Positions 51,068-59,559 of a DNA stretch of 64,000 nt are shown piece by piece. Origin of the DNA: Clostridiales bacterium (GTDB taxonomy: Bacteria > Bacillota > Clostridia > Oscillospirales > Acutalibacteraceae); contig JAILOG010000006.1 of NCBI GenBank assembly GCA_024690965.1, forward strand, positions 31,418 to 95,417. Reading direction: 5' to 3'. A program made the position numbers and the translations under genes. The notes beneath the pieces are model-generated. The model saw only the letters and a list, made by a program, of their open reading frames with translations, was not told where the DNA came from and did no database searches. Positions within the stretch are counted from its first letter, which is position 1, and each line of letters begins with the position of its first letter.

Positions 51068-51775
51068 TTAATTCTGTTTCTTTGTCTTTGATTTACTTTT
51101 CTTTCTTTCTGAATTAAATCTTACAAAGAAAACAACCACAACTGCCACGCCCGCAACAGCAACTGCCGCCACAGCACAGATAACAATTAAAGAAGCGGTG
51201 TCAGAGCCTGCGTTATCTTTACTTTCTGAATTTGCTATATTGTCTGCTTCCGCGATAAGCGGGTCTGTGCCGAAAGGTTCGCCGTTAACATATACATTCG
51301 CAAAAACATTTGATTTGTCGATGTAAACGACTTCATCGCCGCTAAAATCGAAAAGTTCTTCCATATAATAGTTTATTTTGGCGATGGCCTCTTTTGTGGC
51401 GTTGAACTCTACATCAAGGATTTTAAGCCCCTGTGACAAATCCGTGCCTTTTATGCCGTCTGCATACGTTGCAACGATAGTTCCCGTTCCGGATTCATCC
51501 GCGTTAAGTATGCCGTTCGGTAAATCTGACATTTCTGCAAGCTTTGTTTGTCCGTCATATGCTATCTCAAGACAATCAATATCATAATCAACGGTTAAGT
51601 TAACCCCGGAAAGAGTATAATCGGCTGCCTGAACGTAAACGCAATATCTTACTTTATCCCCTGCCTGCACCGCAACACTGTTGCTGTCTCTTTCGGCGGC
51701 GTTTGCAGAAACCGCGCCGGCAAGCACACAAAACGTAAGCAAAAGGGGCATAATAACGGAAAGTGATTTTTTCAC
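51068..51775 (-). CDS. membrane-anchored cohesin-like protein 2
   Basis: 235 residues. Signal peptide (about 1-27), then one beta-sandwich (about 30-170) with VAVQAGDKVRYCVYVQAADYTLSGVNLTVDYDIDCLEI, the typical start of a cohesin (a hydrophobic strand pair followed by the G-x-n-x-x-x-x-YD pattern), a short linker, one membrane helix (about 195-217) and a basic tail (SERKKSKSKTKK). It has the same architecture as the next gene, from which it differs strongly in sequence, so the two would bind different or shared dockerins. The start is GTG 51775 with AGGAGAG 6 bases upstream. The promoter at 51805-51833 is overlaid by an inverted repeat. Confidence 0.72.
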   Translation of the reverse strand: MKKSLSVIMPLLLTFCVLAGAVSANAAERDSNSVAVQAGDKVRYCVYVQAADYTLSGVNLTVDYDIDCLEIAYDGQTKLAEMSDLPNGILNADESGTGTIVATYADGIKGTDLSQGLKILDVEFNATKEAIAKINYYMEELFDFSGDEVVYIDKSNVFANVYVNGEPFGTDPLIAEADNIANSESKDNAGSDTASLIVICAVAAVAVAGVAVVVVFFVRFNSERKKSKSKTKKQN

Positions 51776-51792
51776 TGTCGCTCTCCTCTCTG

Positions 51793-51833
51793 ACTTTTTA
51801 GTGCATTATAGCACAACTGCACTAAAAAGTAAA
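51793..51833 (-). promoter_or_regulatory. promoter covered by a 13-bp inverted repeat
   Basis: Arms ACTTTTTAGTGCA (51793-51805) and TGCACTAAAAAGT (51818-51830) are perfect, with 12 bases between. The -10 TATAAT (51805-51810) lies between the arms and the -35 TTTACT (51828-51833), spaced 17, touches the second arm, as for a repressor-controlled promoter. Confidence 0.7.
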
Positions 51834-51983
51834 GATAAAACTGATAAACTTTGATGTTTTTTTATAAGAAATTGCTGTAATTTTTTTACTAAATATTGAA
51901 TAAAGTGTTTTCTTTTACAGAAACATATGATATAATTAGTTGGTTTATAATATCTTAAGTTACAGTGATTGAAGGGATTATTT

Positions 51984-54332
51984 ATGCGAAAAACCAATAT
52001 AAATAACTATCTTGAAGACAGCAGTACGGCAAACGCAAAAAAAGCCACGCGCTCGGCTTTTTGGTGTTTTAAATCGGTTTTGTCTTTTCTTTTCAAAATG
52101 CTGCTTGGCTTGCTTTGTGTGTGCGTTGTAGCGGGAATAATCGTAGGCACATCCATTGTAATGTACATTGTTGACCTTTCCAATGAGCCCACGGGAATAG
52201 ATCTGAGAGCAAGAAAGCTTAATTTGACGAGCTATATATATGTTTATGATAACGACGGAAATCCGCAGGAATACCAACAGCTTTACTCAAACGAAAACAG
52301 AGTGTGGGTAGACTACAAAGATATTCCCAAGCATATGACAGACGCTATTATTGCAATAGAGGACAAGCGTTTTTTGGAGCATAAGGGCGTTGACTGGGTG
52401 CGCACAGGCGGCGCTGTTATATCTTTGGCAACGGGCAAAGACAGCTACGGCGGTTCTACTCTCACACAGCAGCTTATCAAGAACATAACTAAAGATAACG
52501 AAGCGAGTATTACACGTAAGCTGAGAGAGGTTTTCAGGGCGCTTAAACTTGAAAAAGAATATTCAAAAGATGAAATAATAGAAGCTTATCTTAATATAGT
52601 AAACTTCGGCGGAAATAACGGCGGAATACAGGCCGCCGCGAATATGTACTTTGACAAGGACATTCAGGATTGTTCAATAGCTGAATGTGCGGCAATTGCG
52701 GGAATCACGCAAAACCCCTCTCTGTATAATCCCATATACTACCCCGAATACAACAAAAAGAGACGTGAAATCGTTATCGGGCAAATGTATGAGCAGGGCA
52801 AAATAACAAAATCCGAATACAAGCAGGCTATGCTTGAATCGGAAAATATGAAATTTGCATGGTCCGAAACGGAAAAAGACGAAGAAGATTATGATCCCGA
52901 TGAAGAGTCAAATTCTACTCAGAACATCCAAAACTGGTATATAGACGCGATGATACGTCAGCTTGAGCAAGATATCGCGGAGAAATACAACACAAGCATA
53001 GAAGTGGCAGAAGAAAAGCTCTATACCGAGGGTTTGAAGATATATTGCGCGGTGGACCTCGATATGCAAAAATACGCTGAAAACTATTTTCTTAACTGGG
53101 AAACTCCGTACGATGAAAATATAGAAGCAGGCTACACCATGATAGGCATGGACGGAAGAATTATCGCAACCGTAGGCAGCAGAAACGAAAAAACGGGAAA
53201 TCTTCTGTTTGACAGAGCAAACACCGCTGCGTTGCAGCCCGGTTCCACAATTAAGCCAATAGGCGCGTACCCCCTTACAATTGAAAACAGCATTTATAAT
53301 TTCAGCTCGCCTGTTGTGGATCAGGCGATAGAAGAATGGGACTATACCGACGGGTACTGGAAACCCGGTCCTCATAACTGGTACGGATATTACGTAGGTC
53401 AGCTTGCCCTTTGTGACGCGATAGAGTGGTCGAGCAACGCGGCGGCGGCAAGAGCCTTGCAGCGTGTAGGTGTGGCAAACAGCTACTCATTTGTCACAGG
53501 TAAACTCGGTTTTTCCCACCTTGCCGAACAGGACGGCAAAAACCTCGCCGGACTCTCGATAGGCGGTCTCAACGGCGGTGTTACGGTAACCGAAATGGCA
53601 TCGGCATACTCAATATACGGTACAGGCGGAAGGTATTACAAGCCTTATACTTATTATTATGTTACAGACCAAAATGATAATATCGTCCTCGATAACAGGG
53701 ACAATTATTCCGTTAAGGCATTATCCGAAGAAACGGCGTATATAATGAATCGCCTTTTAAACTATAATGTAAACAATTCCACCCACACACGCGCAGGCTA
53801 CACAAGAGTAAGCGGATGGGATACGATAGGCAAAACCGGTACCACGGACGAAAATAAAGACAGTTGGTTCTGCGGGCTTTCGCCTATTTGCGCAGCCGCC
53901 ATATGGACAGGATACGATAATCCGCAAACCATAAACGCCCCAAATTATGCTGTCGATTGCTGGCAAGACTTAATGGAACATTATCTTTCAGATAAGTCTG
54001 TGTCCGAGTATAAAGTATGCGAAAATGTAACAACCGCAAGGTTTTGCAAGACTACGGGGCTTTTGGCAGGCGACAAATGCAAAAATACCGGTATAGGTTA
54101 CTATACTCAAGGCAATATGCCGTCTTACTGTGAGGGCAACTGCTACAAAAAGAGCACCGATACAGATACATCTTCGTCAAGCAGCTCAAACTCAAGTTCG
54201 CAATCTTCGGAAACTTCTTCGGAAGATTCTTCTCAAAGCGATACTTCAAGCACGGCAAGCTCTGAAGTATCTTCACAGGAAAACACTTCCTCGGAAGACG
54301 ACAATTGGTGGGCATCCGAATTTGAAAACTAA
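51984..54332 (+). CDS. penicillin-binding protein 1A (bifunctional)
   Basis: 782 residues. A short cytoplasmic start and one membrane helix (about 35-62) are followed by a GT51 glycosyltransferase domain (about 110-290; catalytic Glu in IAIEDKRFLEHKGVDW, and GGSTLTQQLIKN) and a transpeptidase domain (about 380-660; Ser in QPGSTIKP, SSNAAA, KTGTT). The C-terminal tail is a long Ser-rich, disordered region (about 725-782), as in clostridial PBP1A. It polymerises and crosslinks peptidoglycan. The start is ATG 51984 after AAGGG, rather than TTG 51969. A TTTTCT/TATAAT promoter lies about 35 bases upstream. Confidence 0.96.
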   Translation: MRKTNINNYLEDSSTANAKKATRSAFWCFKSVLSFLFKMLLGLLCVCVVAGIIVGTSIVMYIVDLSNEPTGIDLRARKLNLTSYIYVYDNDGNPQEYQQLYSNENRVWVDYKDIPKHMTDAIIAIEDKRFLEHKGVDWVRTGGAVISLATGKDSYGGSTLTQQLIKNITKDNEASITRKLREVFRALKLEKEYSKDEIIEAYLNIVNFGGNNGGIQAAANMYFDKDIQDCSIAECAAIAGITQNPSLYNPIYYPEYNKKRREIVIGQMYEQGKITKSEYKQAMLESENMKFAWSETEKDEEDYDPDEESNSTQNIQNWYIDAMIRQLEQDIAEKYNTSIEVAEEKLYTEGLKIYCAVDLDMQKYAENYFLNWETPYDENIEAGYTMIGMDGRIIATVGSRNEKTGNLLFDRANTAALQPGSTIKPIGAYPLTIENSIYNFSSPVVDQAIEEWDYTDGYWKPGPHNWYGYYVGQLALCDAIEWSSNAAAARALQRVGVANSYSFVTGKLGFSHLAEQDGKNLAGLSIGGLNGGVTVTEMASAYSIYGTGGRYYKPYTYYYVTDQNDNIVLDNRDNYSVKALSEETAYIMNRLLNYNVNNSTHTRAGYTRVSGWDTIGKTGTTDENKDSWFCGLSPICAAAIWTGYDNPQTINAPNYAVDCWQDLMEHYLSDKSVSEYKVCENVTTARFCKTTGLLAGDKCKNTGIGYYTQGNMPSYCEGNCYKKSTDTDTSSSSSSNSSSQSSETSSEDSSQSDTSSTASSEVSSQENTSSEDDNWWASEFEN

Positions 54333-54352
54333 ATTTACAAAGGAGACCTTAT

Positions 54353-55591
54353 ATGGTTCAAATAGCAATAATGGGCTACGGAGTTGTAGGCTCGGGTGTT
54401 GCCGAGGTCATACAAACCCACAAAAAATCTTTAAAAAGCCATTCAAAAAATATAATTGATATTAAATATATACTTGATCTGAGAGATTTTCCCGATTCAC
54501 CATTTGCAGACAGATTTACAAAAAACTTTGAAGATATTGTAAATGACAGCGAAATCCAAATAGTTGTGGAAGCCATGGGGGGGCTAAACCCTGCCTACGA
54601 TTTTGTTAAGCGTTGCCTTCAGGCAGGCAAAAGCGTTGTAACATCCAACAAAGAGCTTATTGCAGAAAAAGGCGCGGATCTGCTGAATGTTGCGCTTGAT
54701 AATAACGTCAACCTTCTCTTTGAGGCAAGCGTAGGCGGAGGAATACCTATACTCCGGCCCTTAAACCAGTGCCTGGCAGCTAATAATTTTCTGGAAATAG
54801 CAGGAATACTGAACGGTACAACAAATTACATCCTCACAAAAATGATAAATGACAACATACCGTTTGATACTGCCCTCAAGCAAGCCCAAGAGTTAGGCTA
54901 TGCGGAGCGCAATCCCGATTGTGACGTTAAAGGTTACGATACCTGCCGCAAGATTTGCATACTGTCTTCTCTCGCGTACGGAGAGCATATATATCCCAAA
55001 AACGTTTATTGCGAGGGCATCGAAAAAATCACCCTTACAGATGTTAAATACGCTGATATGTACGGCGGCGTTATTAAGCTTATCGGCAGAACACGCAGAC
55101 TGGAAAACGGTATGCTTGACATAACTGTATGTCCCATGATAATAAAGAAAGAGCATTTGCTTGCGTCTGTTAACGATGTTTTTAACGCAATACTTGTAAA
55201 GGGAGATTCAACGGGAGATGTTATCTTTTACGGCAGGGGCGCAGGCAAGCTTCCCACTGCAAGCGCTGTTGTTGCCGATGTTATCGACTGTGTAAAGCAT
55301 ATACACGCGCGCAAATATCTTTATTGGGAAGACAGCGACAATAAAAACATTATGCCGTATGAGTATTCTATGTCGAGAATGTATTTCAGAATAAAATGCG
55401 AAAACATAAACTTTGCGCTTAGCAAAGCTACCGATTTATTGGGAGGAATAACCCTTATCGGAACAGATGAAGAGGAGCTGGCATTTACGATGGACAAAGA
55501 GCTGCCTCTTAAGGATATAACAAAAGCTGAGAATATTATGCTTGATAATAATATAGAAATATGTTCTGTAATTAAGCTTGCGGACTTTTAA
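54353..55591 (+). CDS. hom: homoserine dehydrogenase
   Basis: 412 residues. NAD-binding domain first (IMGYGVVGSGVAEV), then the substrate domain with GILNGTTNYIL and QELGYAERNPDCDVKGYD (active-site Lys/Asp region), and a C-terminal ACT domain (about 340-412) for feedback by threonine. It reduces aspartate semialdehyde to homoserine for threonine and methionine synthesis. ATG 54353 follows AAAGGAGACC and lies 20 bases after the PBP gene. It is followed by lysC, the first enzyme of the same pathway. Confidence 0.96.
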   Translation: MVQIAIMGYGVVGSGVAEVIQTHKKSLKSHSKNIIDIKYILDLRDFPDSPFADRFTKNFEDIVNDSEIQIVVEAMGGLNPAYDFVKRCLQAGKSVVTSNKELIAEKGADLLNVALDNNVNLLFEASVGGGIPILRPLNQCLAANNFLEIAGILNGTTNYILTKMINDNIPFDTALKQAQELGYAERNPDCDVKGYDTCRKICILSSLAYGEHIYPKNVYCEGIEKITLTDVKYADMYGGVIKLIGRTRRLENGMLDITVCPMIIKKEHLLASVNDVFNAILVKGDSTGDVIFYGRGAGKLPTASAVVADVIDCVKHIHARKYLYWEDSDNKNIMPYEYSMSRMYFRIKCENINFALSKATDLLGGITLIGTDEEELAFTMDKELPLKDITKAENIMLDNNIEICSVIKLADF

Positions 55592-55692
55592 CAATCACTT
55601 ATAGGCAGCAAAACACACTTTAGCATATAATGAACATATAATCGGTTTATTAGCAAGATAAATATTTTACTCTAAGGGAGCGATAATAGGAA

Positions 55693-56901
55693 ATGAGTTT
55701 AATTGTACAAAAATTCGGCGGCAGCTCGGTTGCCGACAACAATCGTATATTTAACGTTGCGAATATAATAACACGGGCATATAATCAGGGAAACGATATT
55801 GTGGTAGTTGTTTCCGCACAGGGAGACACAACAGATGAGCTTATAGAAAAGGCCGTGAGCATAAACCCGAACGCAAGCCGCAGAGAAATGGATATGCTGC
55901 TCTCTGCAGGCGAGCAAATGTCGGTAGCGCTGCTTGCAATGGCAATAGAAAAGCTCGGGTATCCCGTTGTATCTCTGCTTGGATGGCAGGCGGGATTCGA
56001 AACCACATCTACTTACAGCGCGGCAAGGATAAAAAGAATCCGCACAGACCGTATAAAAAAAGAGCTTGACAAAAAGAACATTGTAATAGTCGCGGGTTTT
56101 CAGGGTATTAACAGATTTGACGACATAACCACCCTCGGCAGAGGCGGAAGCGACACAAGCGCGGTCGCGATAGCCGCCGCAATGAAAGCGGATCTGTGCC
56201 AGATATATACAGATGTTGAAGGTGTATATACGGCAGACCCGAGAAAAGTTCCGAACGCCGTTAAGCTTGAGGTCATCTCGTATGACGAAATGCTTGAGCT
56301 TGCCACATTGGGCGCGCAGGTACTTAATAACCGTTCGGTAGAAATGGCTAAAAAATATGACATAGAGCTTGAGGTGCTTTCAAGCTTAAAGCAATCATCA
56401 GGTACAATAGTTAAGGAGAACACAAATATGGAGAAAATGCTGATAAGCGGCGTTGCAAAAGACTGTAATGTAGCGAGAATTTCTATTATAGGAGTACCCG
56501 ACCGTCCGGGTCTTGCCTTTAAGGTATTTTCTTTGCTCGCCAGAAAAGATATAAATGTTGACATAATAATTCAATCAGTGGGCAGAGAAGGCGAAAAAGA
56601 TATTGCCTTTACCGTTGCCGCAGGAAAAGGCGACGAGGCTGTTCGTGTTTTAGAGGAACACCGCGCGGTAATCGGTGAAACAGCCAGAGTTATAAAAGAC
56701 GAAGATGTTGCCAAAATATCTATTGTAGGGGCAGGTATGGAAAGCCACGCAGGCGTCGCAAGCACAATGTTTGAGGCACTTTATGACGCTCAGATAAATA
56801 TACAAATGATAACTACAAGTGAGATAAAAGTTTCGGTTCTTATAGACAAAGACGACGCGGACAGAGCTGTATCGGCTATTCATTCCAAGTTCTTTGACTG
56901 A
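55693..56901 (+). CDS. lysC: aspartate kinase
   Basis: 402 residues. The amino acid kinase domain (about 1-235) has KFGGSSVAD, TLGRGGSDTSAVA and CQIYTDVEGVYTADPR. Two C-terminal ACT domains (about 265-402, DRPGLAFKVFSLLARKDINVD and GAGMESHAGVASTMFEAL) give feedback control by lysine and threonine. It starts the aspartate family pathway. ATG 55693 follows AAGGGAGCG. The 101-base gap after hom contains no leader structure that I can recognise. Confidence 0.97.
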   Translation: MSLIVQKFGGSSVADNNRIFNVANIITRAYNQGNDIVVVVSAQGDTTDELIEKAVSINPNASRREMDMLLSAGEQMSVALLAMAIEKLGYPVVSLLGWQAGFETTSTYSAARIKRIRTDRIKKELDKKNIVIVAGFQGINRFDDITTLGRGGSDTSAVAIAAAMKADLCQIYTDVEGVYTADPRKVPNAVKLEVISYDEMLELATLGAQVLNNRSVEMAKKYDIELEVLSSLKQSSGTIVKENTNMEKMLISGVAKDCNVARISIIGVPDRPGLAFKVFSLLARKDINVDIIIQSVGREGEKDIAFTVAAGKGDEAVRVLEEHRAVIGETARVIKDEDVAKISIVGAGMESHAGVASTMFEALYDAQINIQMITTSEIKVSVLIDKDDADRAVSAIHSKFFD

Positions 56902-56958
56902 TTTTTAATTAACGGAAAGGAGAACGCAAAAGCAAAAGCTTGCGCGGCGTAAAACAAG

Positions 56959-57186
56959 ATGGGAAAATTCTTTGCCGGACTCGGCGCTGTGCTTTTGGGG
57001 TTCGGACTTTATAATCTGCTCTTTTCAAACGGAAATCAGCACATCTCAAGCGATTGGCTGATACCTGTAATAAATTTAAGATATTCGTTCTTTACCACCG
57101 ATACCGCCTCATATATAATAATAGGCGTAGGGTTTGTTTTGATGGTTCTGGGCGCCGTTTTATATATCAAAAACAAAAACCGTTGA
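56959..57186 (+). CDS. small two-helix membrane protein
   Basis: 75 residues: a glycine-rich helix (KFFAGLGAVLLGFGLYNLLF, residues 3-22), a short loop and a second helix (SYIIIGVGFVLMVLGAVLYI, about 52-71) with a basic end. I do not recognise the family. It lies between lysC and mgsA, with AAAGGAG about 35 bases upstream but no close site before ATG 56959, so the start is uncertain. Small membrane proteins of this type often modulate a larger complex, but nothing here shows which. Confidence 0.6.
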   Translation: MGKFFAGLGAVLLGFGLYNLLFSNGNQHISSDWLIPVINLRYSFFTTDTASYIIIGVGFVLMVLGAVLYIKNKNR

Positions 57187-57202
57187 TTTTGTCTGTCCGC
57201 TA

Positions 57203-57230
57203 TTGACATAAAACTCACCGATATTGTAAT
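57203..57230 (+). promoter_or_regulatory. promoter of mgsA
   Basis: TTGACA (57203-57208) followed by TGTAAT (57225-57230) at a 16-base spacing, about 37 bases before the mgsA start. Confidence 0.65.
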
Positions 57231-57266
57231 ATATCTTTATGATAATAAAAGATTGAGGTGTATCCG

Positions 57267-57641
57267 ATGAGAAATAAAACAGTAGCTTTAATAGCGCACG
57301 ACAATATGAAGCCGGCAATTATTGAATTTTGCGACAAGAATAAAGATATTCTCAAAAAATTCGATCTTTGCGGCACGGGTACAACGGCAAAGCTTATTTC
57401 CGAAAAAACAGGTCTTAACGTAAAGGGATATAAAAGCGGTCCTTTGGGCGGAGATCAGCAGATAGGCGCGGGAATTTCAGAGGGAAAAATAGATATAGTA
57501 ATATTCTTTTCAGACCCTCTTACAGCCCAACCCCACGACCCCGATGTAAAAGCGCTGCTCCGTATTGCTCAGGTGTATGATATACCGATCGCGAATAACA
57601 GAGCCACCGCGGAATATCTTCTTCATTCGGATATGCTGTAA
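57267..57641 (+). CDS. mgsA: methylglyoxal synthase
   Basis: 124 residues. Typical phrases: VALIAHDNMKPAI near the start, GTGTTAKLISEKTGL, GPLGGDQQIGA (with the catalytic Asp) and FFSDPLTAQPHDPDVKALLR. It turns dihydroxyacetone phosphate into methylglyoxal when phosphate is short, a bypass of glycolysis. The start is ATG 57267 with GAGGTG just upstream; the frame from GTG 57258 would put the start inside that site. It is followed by the NfeD gene in the same direction. Confidence 0.95.
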   Translation: MRNKTVALIAHDNMKPAIIEFCDKNKDILKKFDLCGTGTTAKLISEKTGLNVKGYKSGPLGGDQQIGAGISEGKIDIVIFFSDPLTAQPHDPDVKALLRIAQVYDIPIANNRATAEYLLHSDML

Positions 57642-57664
57642 TTAAAATAAAAGGAAATGATAAA

Positions 57665-58120
57665 ATGATAAATATAGCCAATTATATGCCGTATGTTTGG
57701 CTTGCGGTAATCGTATTTACCGCAGTTTGTGAAATAGCCACCGCACAGCTTGTATCAATTTGGTTTGTAATAGGCGGCATAGGCGGCTTGATAACGAGCT
57801 TGTTCACAGACGATATATTTGTACAGTGCGGAGTTTTTCTGGCGGTCACGCTTATTACATTAATCGCAACAAGACCGATAGTCAGAAAAATGAAGCATTT
57901 TGAAAAAACCGAGACAAACAGCGACCGTGCGATAGGAAAAATCGCCGATGTAACTTTGGAAATAAACAATCTGCTCGGTCAGGGGCTCGTAAATGTAGAG
58001 GGTGCCGTGTGGTCGGCACGCTCAGATGATGAAAGCGTCATCGAAGTAGGTACAAAAGTAAAAGTTTTGCGCATAGAAGGCGTTAAGCTTATCGTAAAGA
58101 AACTTGAAGAAAAGGAGTAA
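57665..58120 (+). CDS. NfeD family membrane protein
   Basis: 151 residues. Three hydrophobic segments (about 8-28, 34-52 and 55-75) are followed by a C-terminal OB-fold (about 88-148: GKIADVTLEINNLLGQGLVNVEGAVWSARSDD), the NfeD1b signature. NfeD proteins work with the SPFH protein encoded beside them in membrane microdomains. The start is ATG 57665 after AAAGGAAATG. It is separated by 7 bases from the stomatin-like gene. Confidence 0.92.
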   Translation: MINIANYMPYVWLAVIVFTAVCEIATAQLVSIWFVIGGIGGLITSLFTDDIFVQCGVFLAVTLITLIATRPIVRKMKHFEKTETNSDRAIGKIADVTLEINNLLGQGLVNVEGAVWSARSDDESVIEVGTKVKVLRIEGVKLIVKKLEEKE

Positions 58121-58127
58121 TTGAATT

Positions 58128-59021
58128 ATGGAATGGATGTGGGCTTTAGGCGGACTTATAATACTGTTTTTGCTTATAGTTATCGCCAATATCAAAATTG
58201 TTCCTCAGGCGCACGCGTTTGTTATAGAGCGCTTCGGAGCTTATTACGCTACATGGTCTACGGGCTTGCACGTAAAAATACCTTTCATAGATAAAGTATC
58301 GAAAAAAATATCCCTTAAAGAGCAGGTAGTGGATTTTCCGCCGCAGCCTGTTATAACAAAAGATAATGTTACAATGCAGATCGACACAGTTGTGTATTTT
58401 CAGATAACAGACGCGAAGCTCTATGCTTACGGTGTAGAAATGCCAATAAGCGCAATAGAAAACCTTACGGCTACAACGCTGCGTAACATTATAGGCGAGC
58501 TCGAGCTTGACCACACGCTTACGTCGCGTGACGTTATTAACTCGAAAATAAGAGTTATCCTCGACGAAGCGACAGACGCTTGGGGAATAAAAGTTAACCG
58601 TGTTGAGCTGAAAAACATTTTGCCGCCCAGAGAAATACAGGACGCGATGGAAAAGCAAATGAAAGCCGAGCGTGAACGCCGCGCGAGAATACTTGACGCG
58701 GAAGGCGAAAAACGCAGCGAGATCCTTGTTGCGGAAGGTCACAAAGAGGCGGCTATCTTAAAGGCTGACGCTGTTAAAGAAACAAAGATTCGTGAAGCCC
58801 AGGGTGAAGCCGAGGCTATCCTCACCGTACAGAGCGCGTACGCAGACGCACTCAAGCTTTTAAACGAAGCGAACCCCAACGATAAGGTAATAGCCCTCAA
58901 GAGCTTAGAGGCATTCGCAAAGGCTGCCGACGGCAAAGCGACAAAGATAATCATACCGTCAGAGATACAATCCGTTGCCGGGCTTGCTGCTTCCGTAAAG
59001 GATATTATCAAAGATAATTAA
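58128..59021 (+). CDS. SPFH/stomatin-like (Band 7) protein
   Basis: 297 residues. One hydrophobic N-terminal segment (about 5-22) is followed by the SPFH domain (about 25-185: VPQAHAFVIERFGAYYATW, DNVTMQIDTVVYFQI, LRNIIGELELDHTLTSRDVIN, WGIKVNRVELKNI), then a helical coiled-coil arm (about 190-260, ARILDAEGEKRSEILVAEG) rich in Ala and Glu. Such proteins form large cage-like oligomers at the membrane and recruit FtsH or other proteases. Paired with NfeD in the usual order. A terminator follows at 59040. Confidence 0.95.
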   Translation: MEWMWALGGLIILFLLIVIANIKIVPQAHAFVIERFGAYYATWSTGLHVKIPFIDKVSKKISLKEQVVDFPPQPVITKDNVTMQIDTVVYFQITDAKLYAYGVEMPISAIENLTATTLRNIIGELELDHTLTSRDVINSKIRVILDEATDAWGIKVNRVELKNILPPREIQDAMEKQMKAERERRARILDAEGEKRSEILVAEGHKEAAILKADAVKETKIREAQGEAEAILTVQSAYADALKLLNEANPNDKVIALKSLEAFAKAADGKATKIIIPSEIQSVAGLAASVKDIIKDN

Positions 59022-59039
59022 TCAAGTAAAATAAATCGT

Positions 59040-59086
59040 CCCGCAGATATCAGGCAGTTAGCCTGTGTCTGCGGGGATTTTTTATG
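59040..59086 (+). terminator. terminator of the NfeD/stomatin unit
   Basis: Stem CCCGCAGA/TCTGCGGG with inner CAGGC/GCCTG, followed by GATTTTTTATGG, about 20 bases after the stop codon. Confidence 0.85.
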
Positions 59087-59139
59087 GTTTTACCTTTATC
59101 GGAAGGTGTAAACAAGAAATTTATTAAACCCTCAGCTTC

Positions 59140-59305
59140 GCCCTTATGCCGGGCAGGCACCTACTTTCCCATGTGTGAAAGTAGGCAAAGGACACCAAAG
59201 GGGGAAACCCGTCGGCTGTTTCCCCCTTTGGAATCCCCTTTCGCGACCACCCGGGGGCGCTGCGCCCCCCACTGAGTGGACGAGATCCCCCCGCTTCGTT
59301 CTCGG
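59140..59305 (+). repeat. structured interspersed repeat, copy D
   Basis: Forward copy with all three hairpins: hairpin 1 CCTACTTT/AAAGTAGG, hairpin 2 CCAAAGGGGGAAAC/GTTTCCCCCTTTGG, and hairpin 3 CCACCC/GAGTGG (imperfect) with inner GGGGGCGC/GCGCCCCC. Left flank is GCCCTTATGCCGGGC instead of GCCCTAATGCCGGGC. Together with the following sequence to 59475 it forms an inverted pair with 63738-64000. Confidence 0.92.
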
Positions 59306-59372
59306 CGAGTGTATTGTATCATTTTTGGCTATGGCGTAGGGACGAATATTGTTCATCCGCTGCGATAATAAC

Positions 59373-59409
59373 AGCTCCGCAACAGGAATTCACCTGCACT
59401 TGCGGAGCT
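59373..59409 (+). terminator. hairpin with T-rich tail
   Basis: Stem AGCTCCGCAA/TTGCGGAGCT (10 pairs, inner CAGG/CCTG) followed by TTATTTTA. It looks like a terminator read from the left, though no gene ends there except across copy D. Confidence 0.55.
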
Positions 59410-59476
59410 TTATTTTACCGTTATTCAATTTTAAGTTTTAAATATTCATTTAGCGGCGCAGCCGCGCATATAGTCC
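59401..59476 (+). repeat. 68-bp unit, inverted partner of 63738-63806
   Basis: Runs from TGCGGAGCTTTATTTTACC through ATTCAATTTTAAG to GCGGCGCAGCCGCGCA. The reverse complement is at 63738-63806 with one visible difference. The flank TCATTTTTGGCTATGGC (59318-59334) recurs inverted at 63830-63850 too. Confidence 0.9.
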
Positions 59477-59512
59477 GTCCCCGGGAACCGGCGGTAATCG
59501 GTTCCCGGGGAC
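59477..59512 (-). terminator. perfect 14-bp GC-rich hairpin after the peptide gene
   Basis: Arms GTCCCCGGGAACCG and CGGTTCCCGGGGAC with an 8-base loop. It lies 47 bases after the 52-residue gene (minus). No T-tract follows on either strand, so it may protect an RNA end or be a repeat remnant rather than a terminator. Confidence 0.5.
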
Positions 59513-59559
59513 AAAAAGGATGAAATTTATCTAAAACGGACTCACGCCCGAATTAGGCT

